From JACVRW01 sp963728155 (lineage in GTDB: Bacteria; Actinomycetota; Thermoleophilia; Solirubrobacterales; Thermoleophilaceae), in assembly GCA_963728155.1 (NCBI GenBank), contig CAVSJF010000004.1, forward strand, positions 434,001-498,000: a DNA stretch of 64,000 nt. The letters run 5' to 3'. The position numbers were made by a program, and so were the translations under genes. Within the stretch, counting starts at the first letter, position 1. Every line of letters starts with the position of its first letter. Below, in pieces: positions 1 through 8,330 of this stretch. The notes under the pieces are model-generated. The model worked only from the letters and a program-made list of their open reading frames with translations, made no database searches and had not been told where the DNA came from.

Positions 1-424
1 GCGGATCGCGGCCTCGTGCTGCTTGGACCCAGTCGTTGTTGTCCCGCAGCCAGACGACGATCTCGTCGGCGCCCTCGCTGATGTCCTCGCCGACGCCGCC
101 CAGATTGCCGAACAGCGCGTCGGCGAACACCCACGCCAGCCCCGCCGCGATGACCAGGACGCCGACCAGGCTCGCCGCGATCGCGAGCCCACGGGAGACG
201 CCCCGGCCCGTCGCCCAGCCGATCAGCGGCAGCAGCTGGGTGCTGATGAGCGCCGCGACGATCAGCGGGACGGTCGCCGCCCGCGCGTACCAGATCGCCC
301 CGCCGACGAGGAGCACGCCGGCGGTGATCAGCAGCGCCTTGGCGCTCCAGCTGGCCATCGCGCTGCCGGCTGCAGCACGGGGCGGGACCTCTGCCGACAT
401 GGCGCGTGCTTCGACGGTTCGCAT
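1..424 (-). CDS. AI-2E family transporter, N-terminal part (cut by window edge)
   Basis: The minus-strand frame from the ATG at 424 stays open to the window edge, giving about 141 residues. After a short cytoplasmic start it has two closely spaced hydrophobic segments (LLITAGVLLVGGAIWYARA and a stretch around residues 45-60), then a third hydrophobic run (GLAIAASLVGVLVIAAGLAW) followed by an acidic loop (GGVGEDISEGADEIVVWL). This order is typical of the N-terminus of AI-2E/PerM family membrane proteins, which export small solutes or act as antiporters; the substrate cannot be told from sequence. GAAGG at 431-435 lies about 7 nt upstream of the ATG and supports this start over the internal ATGs at residues 9 and 23. 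The gene lies 58 bp downstream of the secreted-protein gene on the same strand. Confidence 0.75.
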   Translation of the reverse strand, partial: MRTVEARAMSAEVPPRAAAGSAMASWSAKALLITAGVLLVGGAIWYARAATVPLIVAALISTQLLPLIGWATGRGVSRGLAIAASLVGVLVIAAGLAWVFADALFGNLGGVGEDISEGADEIVVWLRDNNDWVQAARGRDP

Positions 425-482
425 CACCGTCCTTCATGAAGCCGCCTCGGCCGTGGCGACTGGGCACCCCGCCTGAGCGCCG

Positions 483-1969
483 TCAGCGAACCCAGCGCAT
501 GGCATTGAGCGGTATGCAGCTGGGCGTCTCGCGCTCCACTCCAAGCGCGGCCCATTGGCGGCCGGCGGTCACGGTGCTCTCCAGCATGATCTTGGTCGAT
601 CCCGACACATCGACCACATACATGCCGTAGGTCTGCATGGCCTTTGCGATGACCAGGGCGGCGCGGCCGCAGCCCCGCGCTCGCAACTCGCCCCGGCTCA
701 GGCCGGGGTTGAGCTGCAGCCTGGCGCCCTCGGGCAGGGAGTTGGGATCGGAGCTGTTGCCGTCGGACTTGGAGGCCGGGTAGACGTACCGCGACGACGG
801 ATAGTCGCTGTCGTTGGGGCCCCCGAACGCAAAGGCCAGCGCGTGGTCGATCCTCCCCTGGCGAATCTCGAAGGGCCTCACGAGCCCTGAGAAGTAGGTC
901 ACGCCCGCTCCGCGCGATCCGAAGGCCTGGCCGCCGCTGCCGCGCGGCGGCACGCCGTCCCAGAACACGTTGTAGTGGTAGCCGTTGGTGGCGCTCCACG
1001 ACCCGGAGCCGCTTCGGTTCAGGCGCCAGAAGCCCCACTCGTCGCCGGTCTCGGGATTGACGATCACGAGCTGCGAGTCCGAGCCGTCCGCCGGGCGGAA
1101 GTTGTCGGCGATGGGAACGCGCACCGCCGGGTCATCGGTGAGAAAGCGCAGCGACGAGTCGCGGGTCCCGCTGCCGCGCACGTCGGAGAACACCCCGCTC
1201 AGTGCCACCGTGCGCACGGGCGTGTTGCCGTCGACCACGAAGACGGGATAGGTGTACTGCGACGGGTCGCCCGTGATCTCCCGCGGCCCTCCGATCGCGG
1301 CCACTCCGGCCGCGGACCGGGGATGCACGTTCGGGTTGGGCCCGATGGGGGTGTTCCAGGGCGAGTTGTCGGAGTACGGCCGGCGCCCGAAGCCCACGCC
1401 GGGGCTCGGTGCGGGCGCGGGGCGCGGTGGACTCGACCCGGATCACCAGCCGCGGCGCACGGCCGCGACCGCCATTGCCGCTGACGAGCCTCAGCAGCCG
1501 GGCGCTCTGGGGCAGCAGGGCGAGGGCCGTCGCGCGCCCACGGCGCACGAAACGATTCACGTCGAGGTCGACCCACCCGCGCCCGGCGCTGGCCGGGAGC
1601 TGCAACCGGTCGGAGCCGGGCACCAGCGTGGCATGCGGCCGGCCCAGGCGCCGAGCCCAGTTGCGAACGGGCCGCCCCACGGCCGCCCCGGCGGCGGCAC
1701 CGCTCAGCTTGAAGACGCGCAGGCGAGCGCTGAGCACCCGCCCCGGTGGCAGGCGCGGCCCGCGGAACCGCAGGTAGGCGCCCCAGCGGCGCGGCCCGCC
1801 GATGCGCAGCACGTCCGCGCCCGTGGCCTGCGCGCCGGACGCCGCGCTCGAGACATCGAGCGTGGGGTGTCGCACGACGCGGGTGTCAGCCGCCGCCGGC
1901 CCGGCCGCCGCCAACACGGCGACGCAGCAGCAGCAGAATGGACCAGCGGTAGGTGGTTGGACGCGTCAC
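483..1969 (-). CDS. Secreted protein: DNRLRE-like domain plus SPWNTP-family domain (frameshifted)
   Basis: Two overlapping minus-strand frames make one gene. The first (from about 1917) encodes an Ala-rich segment, then a beta-rich domain resembling DNRLRE/CBM96-type modules (DTRVVRHPTLDVSSA, RWGAYLRFR, WVDLDVNRFV). The second (to 483) encodes GFGRRPYSDNSPWNTPIGPN and a domain closely related to the whole protein at 4724-5761. The frames join near 1410. A second shift near 1930, in the CTG run, would connect a GTG start at 1969 (MTRPTTYRWSILLLL) to the Ala-rich part and complete a good signal peptide. Shared motifs with the paralog include SPWNTP, QYTYPV, GDEWGFW, GYHYN, IDHALAFAF and YGMYVVD. 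The function is unknown; location beside polysaccharide genes suggests an extracellular, glycan-linked role. The indels are probably sequencing errors, though a pseudogene is possible. Confidence 0.6.
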
Positions 1970-2042
1970 AGGCAGTGATGGTTTCGCGAGAGAGGGCCGA
2001 ATCCAGTACATGAAAGCAGGCCGACACATGGAAAAGAGCCGC

Positions 2043-2048
2043 TAAAGT
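2043..2048 (+). promoter_or_regulatory. -10 box TAAAGT, 8 nt upstream of a GTG start
   Basis: TAAAGT fits TANNNT and lies 8 nt before the GTG at 2057, so transcription would begin at or next to the start codon. No Shine-Dalgarno sequence is visible, consistent with a leaderless mRNA. Confidence 0.4.
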
Positions 2049-2056
2049 CGGCTGAG

Positions 2057-3480
2057 GTGGAGCAAGGCAGCCTTGTACCCCTGGTCAAACGCTGGTGGCG
2101 CGCTTTGCTCGCCGCCGCGCTGATCGCCGGGGCTGCCGGCTACGCGATCGCCTCCACGGCGGAGCCTACCTACGAGGCCCAGGTCCAGATGATCGTCGGT
2201 CCGATCAACACGGACTTCTCGACGATCGAGGCCGCGGGGACGCTCGGCCGAAGCTACGCGGAGCTCGCCCGCAGCCGGCCGGTGCTGGCCGACGCGATCA
2301 GGCTGGCCGACGCCAAGACGACGCCCCAGAAGCTGCTCGACGACGAGGCGGTCACCACCACCTCCAACGACATCACCCGCATCGTCGCCATCACGGTGCG
2401 CTTCGGCGACGCGAAGACCACCACCGCGCTGGCCAACGCGCTCGCCAAACGCGTGCAGCAGCTCGCGGCCAAGGCGCCCGGAGGAGGCGCCGGAGGCCAC
2501 CGAGCTGCTGATGTCCCAGCCTGAGATCCAGTCACTCCAGATCTCTCAACAGGACCGCATCGCCGAGGCCGTGTCCCGCGTGCTCAACCCGTCCCTCGGC
2601 GGCCTCGTGACGGTGGTCGACCCGGCGGTGGTGCCCGAGGACCCGATCGCTCCCCGGGTGTCGCTCATCACCCTCCTCGCCGCCTTCATGGGGCTGCTGA
2701 TCATGAGCGTGGTCGTTCTCCTGCGCGAGTCCTCGAGCCCGGGCCTGGCCGACGAGCAGGCGCTGGTCGCGCTGCCCGAGCCGACCTTCCTCGGGACGCT
2801 GTCGGCGACCGAGCCGCGTCGGGAGGGCGGCGAGCTGATCACCGACGCATCGAATCCCGACGTCGCCTCCGGCCACCGCGCGGTGGCCACCAAGCTCGGC
2901 TTCTTCGACGACCGCTCGCGCGTTCGCAGCCTGCTTCTGATGGACACCGTCGACGGCCGGCGCAGCAGCGCGGTGGCGGCCACCCTGGCGGCCACCCTTG
3001 GTGACGCGGGCCGCAGCGTGCTCCTGCTCGACGCCGGGCACCGGCCCGCAGGGCCTCACCAGCATCCTCGACCTGACCGGCGCCCCCGGCTACAGCGACC
3101 TGCTGGCCGAGTCGCGCGACGGGCAGCTCAACGGCGATTCGGGTGCCTTCAGCCTCGGCGAAAACGTGACGATCCTCCCCAGCGGCACCGACGAGGAGGC
3201 GGGCGTGCTCGAGTCCGAGCGCGCCAAGCGCCTGCTCCGGCGCCTGGGCGGCCGCTACAACAACGTCATCATCGCCGCCGCCCCGCTCCAGCTCTCGCCC
3301 AGCGCCCTGATCTGGGCCGGCGTGGCGGACGGGACGGTCCTGATGGTCGACGACAAGCGGACCACCGAAGAAGACCTCTCCGAGGCGCTGCGCAACCTGC
3401 GCTTCGTGGGCGCGACGGTGCTCGGCACCGTGGTCGGCAAGGTCACGCGCTCGCGCCGCAGCTTCGCGATCTTCGAGTGA
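2057..3480 (+). CDS. Wzz/CpsD-like chain-length and tyrosine-kinase-type protein with degenerate P-loop (frameshifted)
   Basis: This is one gene read in three frames. Residues 1-150 start with VKRWWRALLAAALIAGAAGYAI (membrane segment) and a Wzz-type periplasmic region (TYEAQVQMIVGP). A second membrane segment (ITLLAAFMGLLIMSVVVLL) and a C-terminal nucleotide-binding-like domain (LLLMDTVDGRRSSAVAATLA, VLLLDAG, LTSILDLTGAPGYSDLL) follow. Removing one base near 2479 and one near 3040 restores a continuous protein. Family members set polysaccharide chain length, and many autophosphorylate on tyrosine. Here the Walker A position reads VDGRRSSA instead of GxxGxGKS/T, and the usual Walker B aspartates are absent (YNNVIIAAAP), so kinase activity is doubtful. 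It is probably a structural partner of the polymerase/flippase genes downstream. Confidence 0.7.
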
Positions 3481-3486
3481 TGGCAG

Positions 3487-3505
3487 CCGGGGCTCAGGCC
3501 CCCGG
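3487..3505. terminator. GC-rich hairpin between convergent genes
   Basis: CCGGGG at 3487-3492 pairs with CCCCGG at 3500-3505 around a 7-nt loop. It lies in the 31-bp gap between the Wzz-like gene and the convergent glycosyltransferase. There is no T tract, so a bidirectional terminator role is a guess from position. Confidence 0.3.
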
Positions 3506-3511
3506 ACCCCC

Positions 3512-4651
3512 CTAGCCCCGCTTCACCCGCGCCCACACATGCTCGCGCCGGTTGACGGCGAAGTCGCGCAGGCCGCTCAGCGTGGCCAGGTTCATGCGAC
3601 AGAAGTAGTAGGGCAGGAAGAACGCCTTGCGCCGCCGGCCGCGGCGCTGGTCGCGCCAGCCGATGCCGGCCGCCGCGTAGAACAGGACCTGGGCCAGTGC
3701 GAGCGGACGCGTGAGCGGGTGCCGGCGCAGGGTGCCGAGGTTGGCCAGGGCCGCGATGGCGAGCAGCCAGGGCACGAGGGGGCGGAGGCCCTTGTGCGAG
3801 ATCATCCGCCACGCCAGGCCGGGCTTCGAGCGCAGCAGGTCGACCGTGAGCTGCCGCATGGCCTGCGAGCGCCCGGTGACCAGCCGCGAGCGGCGCACCG
3901 CCTCGTCCTCCACGCTGGCCGAGGCGCGCTCTCGCGAGAGGGCTTCCGGGGCGTAGACCACACGCCATCCCGCCTCGGCCACGCGCATGGCCTGCACGAA
4001 GTCCTCGTTCATGGTGTCCGAGGGCGGCGACCGGTAGGCCTCGCGCCGGATCGCCATGATCTCCCCCGGCGCCCCGATCACCGACCCGGTCGCGCTCTCC
4101 CACTCCTTGATCTTCGACTCGTAGCGCCAGTACAGGCCCTCGGCCTGGTCGAGGGAGCGACCTTCGCCGGAGTCGATCACCTTGGCGCCGGCCACCAGGC
4201 CCACGCTCGGATCGGCCAGGGGCGCCACCAGCTCGCGCAGCGCGTTGCGCGAGTAGGTGTTGTTGGCGTCGGAGAGCACCAGCACGTCGCTCCTGGCCTC
4301 CCCCATGGCGCGTTCCACGGCCGCCAGCTTGCCCATCCGCTCCGGGCGGTACAGCACCACCACGCCGGGATGGCGTCGCGCGCGGTCCGCGGTTTCGTCG
4401 CGCGATCCGTCGGCCACCACGATCACCTCGAGCCGCTCCGGCGGGTAGTCGAGGGCGGCGACGTCCTTCAGCTTGGCGTCGATCACCGCTTCCTCGTCAT
4501 AAGCCGCCACGATGAGGCTCACATCGGGCGTGAAGGCGGGATCCCGGGCCACCGGGCGGCGGCGCACGGCCGCCCACGTGGCCATCACGGCGGGGTAGCC
4601 GAGGAACACGTAGACCACGAGCCCCAGTGATAGAACGAGCAGCGCCAGCAC
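3512..4651 (-). CDS. Membrane-anchored family 2 glycosyltransferase
   Basis: The protein has 379 residues with an N-terminal membrane segment (VLALLVLSLGLVVYVFLGYP) and a GT-A fold domain: DVSLIVAAYDEEAVI, VIVVADGSRDETA (nucleotide-binding Asp), VLVLSDANNTYS (DxD-like metal site), TMNEDFVQAMRV (ED acceptor/catalytic motif) and RRSRLVTGR in the QxxRW position. Two C-terminal membrane segments follow (LVPWLLAIAALANL, ALAQVLFYAAAGIGW). It resembles processive or polyprenyl-linked GT2 enzymes that build exopolysaccharide on the cytoplasmic face. I choose the GTG at 4651 because the hydrophobic anchor starts there; the frame is open upstream only by overlap with the divergent gene. The acceptor and sugar are unknown. 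Confidence 0.85.
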   Translation of the reverse strand: MLALLVLSLGLVVYVFLGYPAVMATWAAVRRRPVARDPAFTPDVSLIVAAYDEEAVIDAKLKDVAALDYPPERLEVIVVADGSRDETADRARRHPGVVVLYRPERMGKLAAVERAMGEARSDVLVLSDANNTYSRNALRELVAPLADPSVGLVAGAKVIDSGEGRSLDQAEGLYWRYESKIKEWESATGSVIGAPGEIMAIRREAYRSPPSDTMNEDFVQAMRVAEAGWRVVYAPEALSRERASASVEDEAVRRSRLVTGRSQAMRQLTVDLLRSKPGLAWRMISHKGLRPLVPWLLAIAALANLGTLRRHPLTRPLALAQVLFYAAAGIGWRDQRRGRRRKAFFLPYYFCRMNLATLSGLRDFAVNRREHVWARVKRG

Positions 4652-4660
4652 GGGCTGAGC

Positions 4661-4666
4661 AGGGTA
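4661..4666 (-). promoter_or_regulatory. -10 box TACCCT for the GT2 gene
   Basis: Read on the minus strand, TACCCT ends 9 nt before the GTG at 4651. The spacing would place the transcription start within about 2 nt of the start codon. Confidence 0.35.
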
Positions 4667-4710
4667 CCCGGCTGGATCCGCATCCCGTCCTTTTGGGGGC
4701 AGACCGCCAC

Positions 4711-4716
4711 TACACT
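4711..4716 (+). promoter_or_regulatory. -10 box TACACT, 7 nt upstream of a GTG start
   Basis: TACACT fits TANNNT and is 7 nt before the GTG at 4724. No ribosome binding site is visible between them, so a leaderless transcript is likely. No convincing -35 element is seen. Confidence 0.4.
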
Positions 4717-4723
4717 GACCTGG

Positions 4724-5761
4724 GTGCCAGCAGACGGCAGTATCAGGCGCGTCGGCCTGGCCGCGCTGGTCGCAGGGGTGGTGCTCGTAGCGGTCTTCTT
4801 CGCCGTGCGTGCGCTGCTCGCGTCGGACGGAGCGGACAAGGACAAGACCACGACTGCGCAAGACGCGGGCGAGTGTCGACGGCCCTATGCCGCCTCGAGC
4901 CCGTGGAACACGCCGGTCGGCGAGAACCCCGACGTGGTCAGCGAGGCACAACCGCTGGTGGACCAGATACCCAGGCCCCTCACCTCCGATCCCACCCAGT
5001 ACACCTACCCCGTGTACGAGGTCGGCTCGGACGACCCGAAAGAGCTGGTCGGGTTCGACGGGCTCTTCTCCGACGTCCGCTCGGCCGACAAGTTGGTTCG
5101 CACCGGTCCTTCGAGCCCCGGGCCCAAGGCCGTCAAGGTGCCCATCAGCGATTCGATGGGGGCCGCCGCGGGCTCGGACGCCCAGATCGTGATCATCAAC
5201 CGGGACACGGGCGACGAGTGGGGCTTCTGGCAGCTCGACAAGGACGACCAGGGCAACTGGACTTCGGCCAACGGCTACCACTACGACCTGAGCCTGAGCG
5301 GCGTGCCTCCCGCCTCCGCGGAAGGCGAGACGTTCGGCTCCCGCGGGGCCGGCGTCCCCTATCTGGCCGGGCTCGTTCGTCCCTGTGAGATCAAGGGCGG
5401 GCATATCGACCACGCGCTTGCATTCGCCTACTCCTTCCCAAGCAGCGAGTTCATCTACCCGGCCACGAAGTCGGACGGGCAGTCGGCGCCGGGGGAGAGC
5501 CTGCCCGAGGGCACCCGCCTGCAGCTCGATCCCGAGCTCAGCGACGCCGAGCTGCAACAGCGCGGCTGCAGGAAGGCCTGTCTGACCATCGCCGACGCGC
5601 TGCGCACCTACGGCATGTACGTGATCGACAACTCGGGCAGCTCCAAGGTCATGCTCGAGTACGAGGAGACGGCGCGCTGGGGCGGCGCCGTGAATCGCAA
5701 GACGGTCAGCCCGATCCCCTTGGACTCCTTCCGGGTAGTGAGTTCCCCGGAGCCTCGCTAG
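4724..5761 (+). CDS. Secreted/membrane-anchored SPWNTP-family protein of unknown function
   Basis: The protein has 345 residues. Residues 8-30 form a single hydrophobic segment (VGLAALVAGVVLVAVFFAVRALL) with no clear signal peptidase site, so it is either anchored or cleaved. The extracellular part begins CRRPYAASSPWNTPVG and contains QYTYPVYEV, NRDTGDEWGFWQLDK, SANGYHYDLS, GSRGAGVPYLAGLVRP, GGHIDHALAFAY, PEGTRLQLDPELS and LRTYGMYVIDNSGSS. These conserved His, Asp, Trp and Tyr residues look like an enzyme or ligand-binding fold. Very similar motifs (IDHAL, G-RL-LDP, YGM) occur in uncharacterised secreted bacterial proteins, as far as I recall. It is paralogous to the gene at 483-1969 and lies between glycosyltransferase genes, so a role in processing or binding the surface polysaccharide is my inference. 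No function is established. Confidence 0.75.
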   Translation: MPADGSIRRVGLAALVAGVVLVAVFFAVRALLASDGADKDKTTTAQDAGECRRPYAASSPWNTPVGENPDVVSEAQPLVDQIPRPLTSDPTQYTYPVYEVGSDDPKELVGFDGLFSDVRSADKLVRTGPSSPGPKAVKVPISDSMGAAAGSDAQIVIINRDTGDEWGFWQLDKDDQGNWTSANGYHYDLSLSGVPPASAEGETFGSRGAGVPYLAGLVRPCEIKGGHIDHALAFAYSFPSSEFIYPATKSDGQSAPGESLPEGTRLQLDPELSDAELQQRGCRKACLTIADALRTYGMYVIDNSGSSKVMLEYEETARWGGAVNRKTVSPIPLDSFRVVSSPEPR

Positions 5762-5781
5762 GCCCCGGCGGCCGATCCTTC

Positions 5782-6939
5782 GTGCGCCTCGGCGTCTATA
5801 GCGACATGGCCTACCGCCGCGACGGCGACGGGGTGCTGTCGAACAACCGCGCTTTCGTTCGCTTCATCACCAGCCTGCCGCCCCGGGTGGACGAGCTCGT
5901 GCTCTTCGGCCGGCTCGACCCCGTCCCGGGACGCGGCCCGTACGTGGTCCCCGACGACGTGCGCTTCGTGCCCCTCCCCCACTACGCCGCCGCGAGCGAC
6001 GTGCGGGCCGTGCTCCGGGCGGTGCGCGGCTCGGGAGCCGCGTTCCGGGCCGAGCTGTCGCGGCTCGACGCGGTCCTCGTGTTCGGCCCCCAGCCGATGA
6101 GCATGTTGTTCGCGGCGATCGCCCGCGCGCAGGGAATGCCGCTGGTGCTCGGCGTTCGCCACGACTACTCCCAGTACATCCGCAACCGCCTGCCCGGGCG
6201 GGGCTGGCGCTGGGCCGTGCCGGTGGCTACGGGCATGGACCAGGTCTTTCGCCTGCTCGCCCGCCGGGCGCCCACCGTGGCGCTGGGCAGCACCCTTGCG
6301 GGCCGCTACGCAAGCGGCCCGGCGCCCGTGCTGAACACCGGGTTCTCGCTGGTCCCGCGCTCGGAGCTGCGCGCGCCGGAGCAGCTCGACTGGGAGGGCC
6401 CGCGGACCATCCTCACCGTCACCCGGCTGGACCGCGAGAAGAACCCGCTCCTGCTGGTGGACATCCTGGCCGGCCTGCGTGCTCAGGACGATCGCTGGCG
6501 GCTCGTGGTGGCGGGCGACGGCCCGCTTCGTGAGGCGTTGCGCGAGCGACTGGAGACCGCCGGCCTGGCTGGGTGCGCGGAGCTGCGTGGCGAGGTGCCC
6601 AATGGGCCCGAGCTGTGGCAGGCGTACGCCGATGCGCACGTGCTGCTCCACGTGTCCTGGACCGAGGGCCTGCCGCAGGTGCTGCTGGAGGCGCAGGCGG
6701 CGGGTACGCCGATCGTGGGCACGGCCGTCGGCGGAGTGTCCGAGGCCCTGGGCCACGGGGAGACCGGGCTGTTGATCCCGCCCGGCGACGCCGCCGCGGC
6801 GATCGCCGCCCTGCGCCGCCTCGAAGCCGAGCCCGCCCTGCGCGCCGGGTTGGCTCAGGCGGGCTTCGAGCACGCCCAGCACGAGACCCTGGAGGCCCAG
6901 CTCGACCGGCTGGCGGCGTTCGTGCGGGCCGCAGCGTGA
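5782..6939 (+). CDS. Family 4-type (GT-B) glycosyltransferase
   Basis: The protein has 385 residues and a two-Rossmann GT-B layout: N-terminal acceptor domain, then donor domain with TILTVTRLDREKNPLLLVD, LVVAGDGPLREAL, VLLHVSWTEGLPQVLLEAQ (the E-x7-E sugar-nucleotide region), GTPIVGTAVGGVSEAL and GETGLLIPPGD. Such enzymes transfer a sugar from an NDP-sugar with retention to a lipid-linked or glycan acceptor in the cytoplasm. The start is the GTG at 5782, 20 bp after the preceding stop codon. Its stop overlaps the GTG of the flippase gene (GTGA), so the two are probably translationally coupled. Donor and acceptor are not predictable. Confidence 0.88.
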   Translation: MRLGVYSDMAYRRDGDGVLSNNRAFVRFITSLPPRVDELVLFGRLDPVPGRGPYVVPDDVRFVPLPHYAAASDVRAVLRAVRGSGAAFRAELSRLDAVLVFGPQPMSMLFAAIARAQGMPLVLGVRHDYSQYIRNRLPGRGWRWAVPVATGMDQVFRLLARRAPTVALGSTLAGRYASGPAPVLNTGFSLVPRSELRAPEQLDWEGPRTILTVTRLDREKNPLLLVDILAGLRAQDDRWRLVVAGDGPLREALRERLETAGLAGCAELRGEVPNGPELWQAYADAHVLLHVSWTEGLPQVLLEAQAAGTPIVGTAVGGVSEALGHGETGLLIPPGDAAAAIAALRRLEAEPALRAGLAQAGFEHAQHETLEAQLDRLAAFVRAAA

Positions 6940-8330
6940 GCCGGGACCCCTCGGTCAAGCGCAAGTCGCTGTTCGGGAACGCCGTCCTGACCTACGGCGC
7001 CAACGCCACGGCCGCCGTGCTGTCGCTGGTCAACGTCCTGATCGTGGCTCGCGCTCTCGGGCCCGTAGGGCGCGGCGACGTGGCCTTCCTGATCACGGTT
7101 GCCACCATGACCGGTCAGCTGGCCAGCATCAGCGTTCAGGAGGCGTTGTCCAACCTGGCCGGCAAGGAACCGGCGCTGCGCCCGCGCCTCGCCGGTACCG
7201 CCGTGGTGCTGTCGATCGTTCTCGGGCTGGCCGGGGGCCTCGTGGTCGTGGGCGCGGTGTCCCTGTTCCCGGCAGTGGGCGGCGAGGTGGACCGCGCGCT
7301 GCTGTACATCACCCTGGCCAGCCTGCCGCTGGTGATCGTGCGGGTGTACTTCAGCTTCATGCTGCAGGCCGACTACGCGTTCGTGATCACCAACGCCGCC
7401 TGGGTCTCCGGCCCCGCCACCACCGCCTTGACCAGCGCGATCCTCGGGATCCTCGGAGTGCTCACCGTCGGCATCGCGGTCGGAGCGTGGATTGCCGGCC
7501 AGGCGCTCGGCGTGATCATCATGTCGATCTACGTGTTCCGTCACGCCGGCTTCGGCCGTCCCGACCCCGCCCTGGCGCGCCGGACGCTCGGCTTCGGGGT
7601 GCGGCTCCACGGCAGCCGCCTCATGGAGGTCGGCACCTACCGGGGCGACCAGTGGCTCGTGGGATCGATCTCCGGCTCCCGCGAGCTCGGTGTGTACAGC
7701 GTCGCGGTGGCCTGGGCCGAGGCGCTCTTCTACCTCCCCGGCGTGCTCACGCTCGTGCAGCGACCCGACCTGGTGCGCGCCACACGCGAGGGCGCCGTGA
7801 CCCTCGTCAGCCGCGTCTTCCGGGTGGCGGTCGTGCTGGCGGCCACGGCGGCGGCGGTGCTGATCGTGATCGCGCCGATTCTGTGCGTCACGATCTTCGG
7901 GGCCGATTTCGAGGGGGCGGTGTCCGAGCTGCGCCTGCTCGCGCTGGCGGCCTTCGGCATCTGCGCCACGGTGCTGCTGTCGGGCGCGCTGATCTCCCAG
8001 AACCACCCGCTGGCCGCCACCGCCATCGGTCTCGTGACCTTCGTCTCCACCATGGTGGCGAGCGTGCTGCTGATTCCCCTGCACGGTGGCGAGGGCGCCG
8101 CCCTGGCCCGCACGCTGGCCTACACCCTCGGAGGGGTCGCTGCCATGCTGATCTTCAAGCGCGTGCTGGGCGGCAGGCCGCGCGACCTGGTGCCCCGTCG
8201 CTCGGACCTCGACTGGGTGGTCAATATTCGCCGCCGGCGCTCTCAGGCGCGAGCGGGCGGCAGCGGCTCCGGCGACGGCCGGGCCAACAACGAGGCCGCG
8301 GCGGCGAAGGCCAGCAGCAACCAGAAGTAG
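6936..8330 (+). CDS. Polysaccharide flippase (Wzx/MurJ-like MOP superfamily)
   Basis: The protein has 464 residues with about twelve hydrophobic segments, beginning SLFGNAVLTYGANATAAVLSL and GPVGRGDVAFLITVATMTGQ, the typical start of Wzx-type lipid-linked oligosaccharide flippases. A cytoplasmic segment (RRTLGFGVRLHGSRLMEVG) and DQWLVGSISGSRELGVYSVA are also characteristic. It would move undecaprenyl-linked repeat units across the membrane for the ligase/polymerase gene at 8243-9745. The GTG at 6936 overlaps the upstream stop codon. The last ~30 residues are basic and Gly/Ala-rich, and the 3' end overlaps the convergent ligase gene by 88 bp. That is unusual and could mean the true stop is earlier and an indel hides it. 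Confidence 0.85.
   Translation: MSRDPSVKRKSLFGNAVLTYGANATAAVLSLVNVLIVARALGPVGRGDVAFLITVATMTGQLASISVQEALSNLAGKEPALRPRLAGTAVVLSIVLGLAGGLVVVGAVSLFPAVGGEVDRALLYITLASLPLVIVRVYFSFMLQADYAFVITNAAWVSGPATTALTSAILGILGVLTVGIAVGAWIAGQALGVIIMSIYVFRHAGFGRPDPALARRTLGFGVRLHGSRLMEVGTYRGDQWLVGSISGSRELGVYSVAVAWAEALFYLPGVLTLVQRPDLVRATREGAVTLVSRVFRVAVVLAATAAAVLIVIAPILCVTIFGADFEGAVSELRLLALAAFGICATVLLSGALISQNHPLAATAIGLVTFVSTMVASVLLIPLHGGEGAALARTLAYTLGGVAAMLIFKRVLGGRPRDLVPRRSDLDWVVNIRRRRSQARAGGSGSGDGRANNEAAAAKASSNQK

Noticed and set aside
424..1038. 204-residue minus-strand frame overlapping the secreted-protein gene
   Set aside because: Arg/Gln-rich shadow frame without motifs; the alternative frame shares many motifs with the paralog at 4724-5761.
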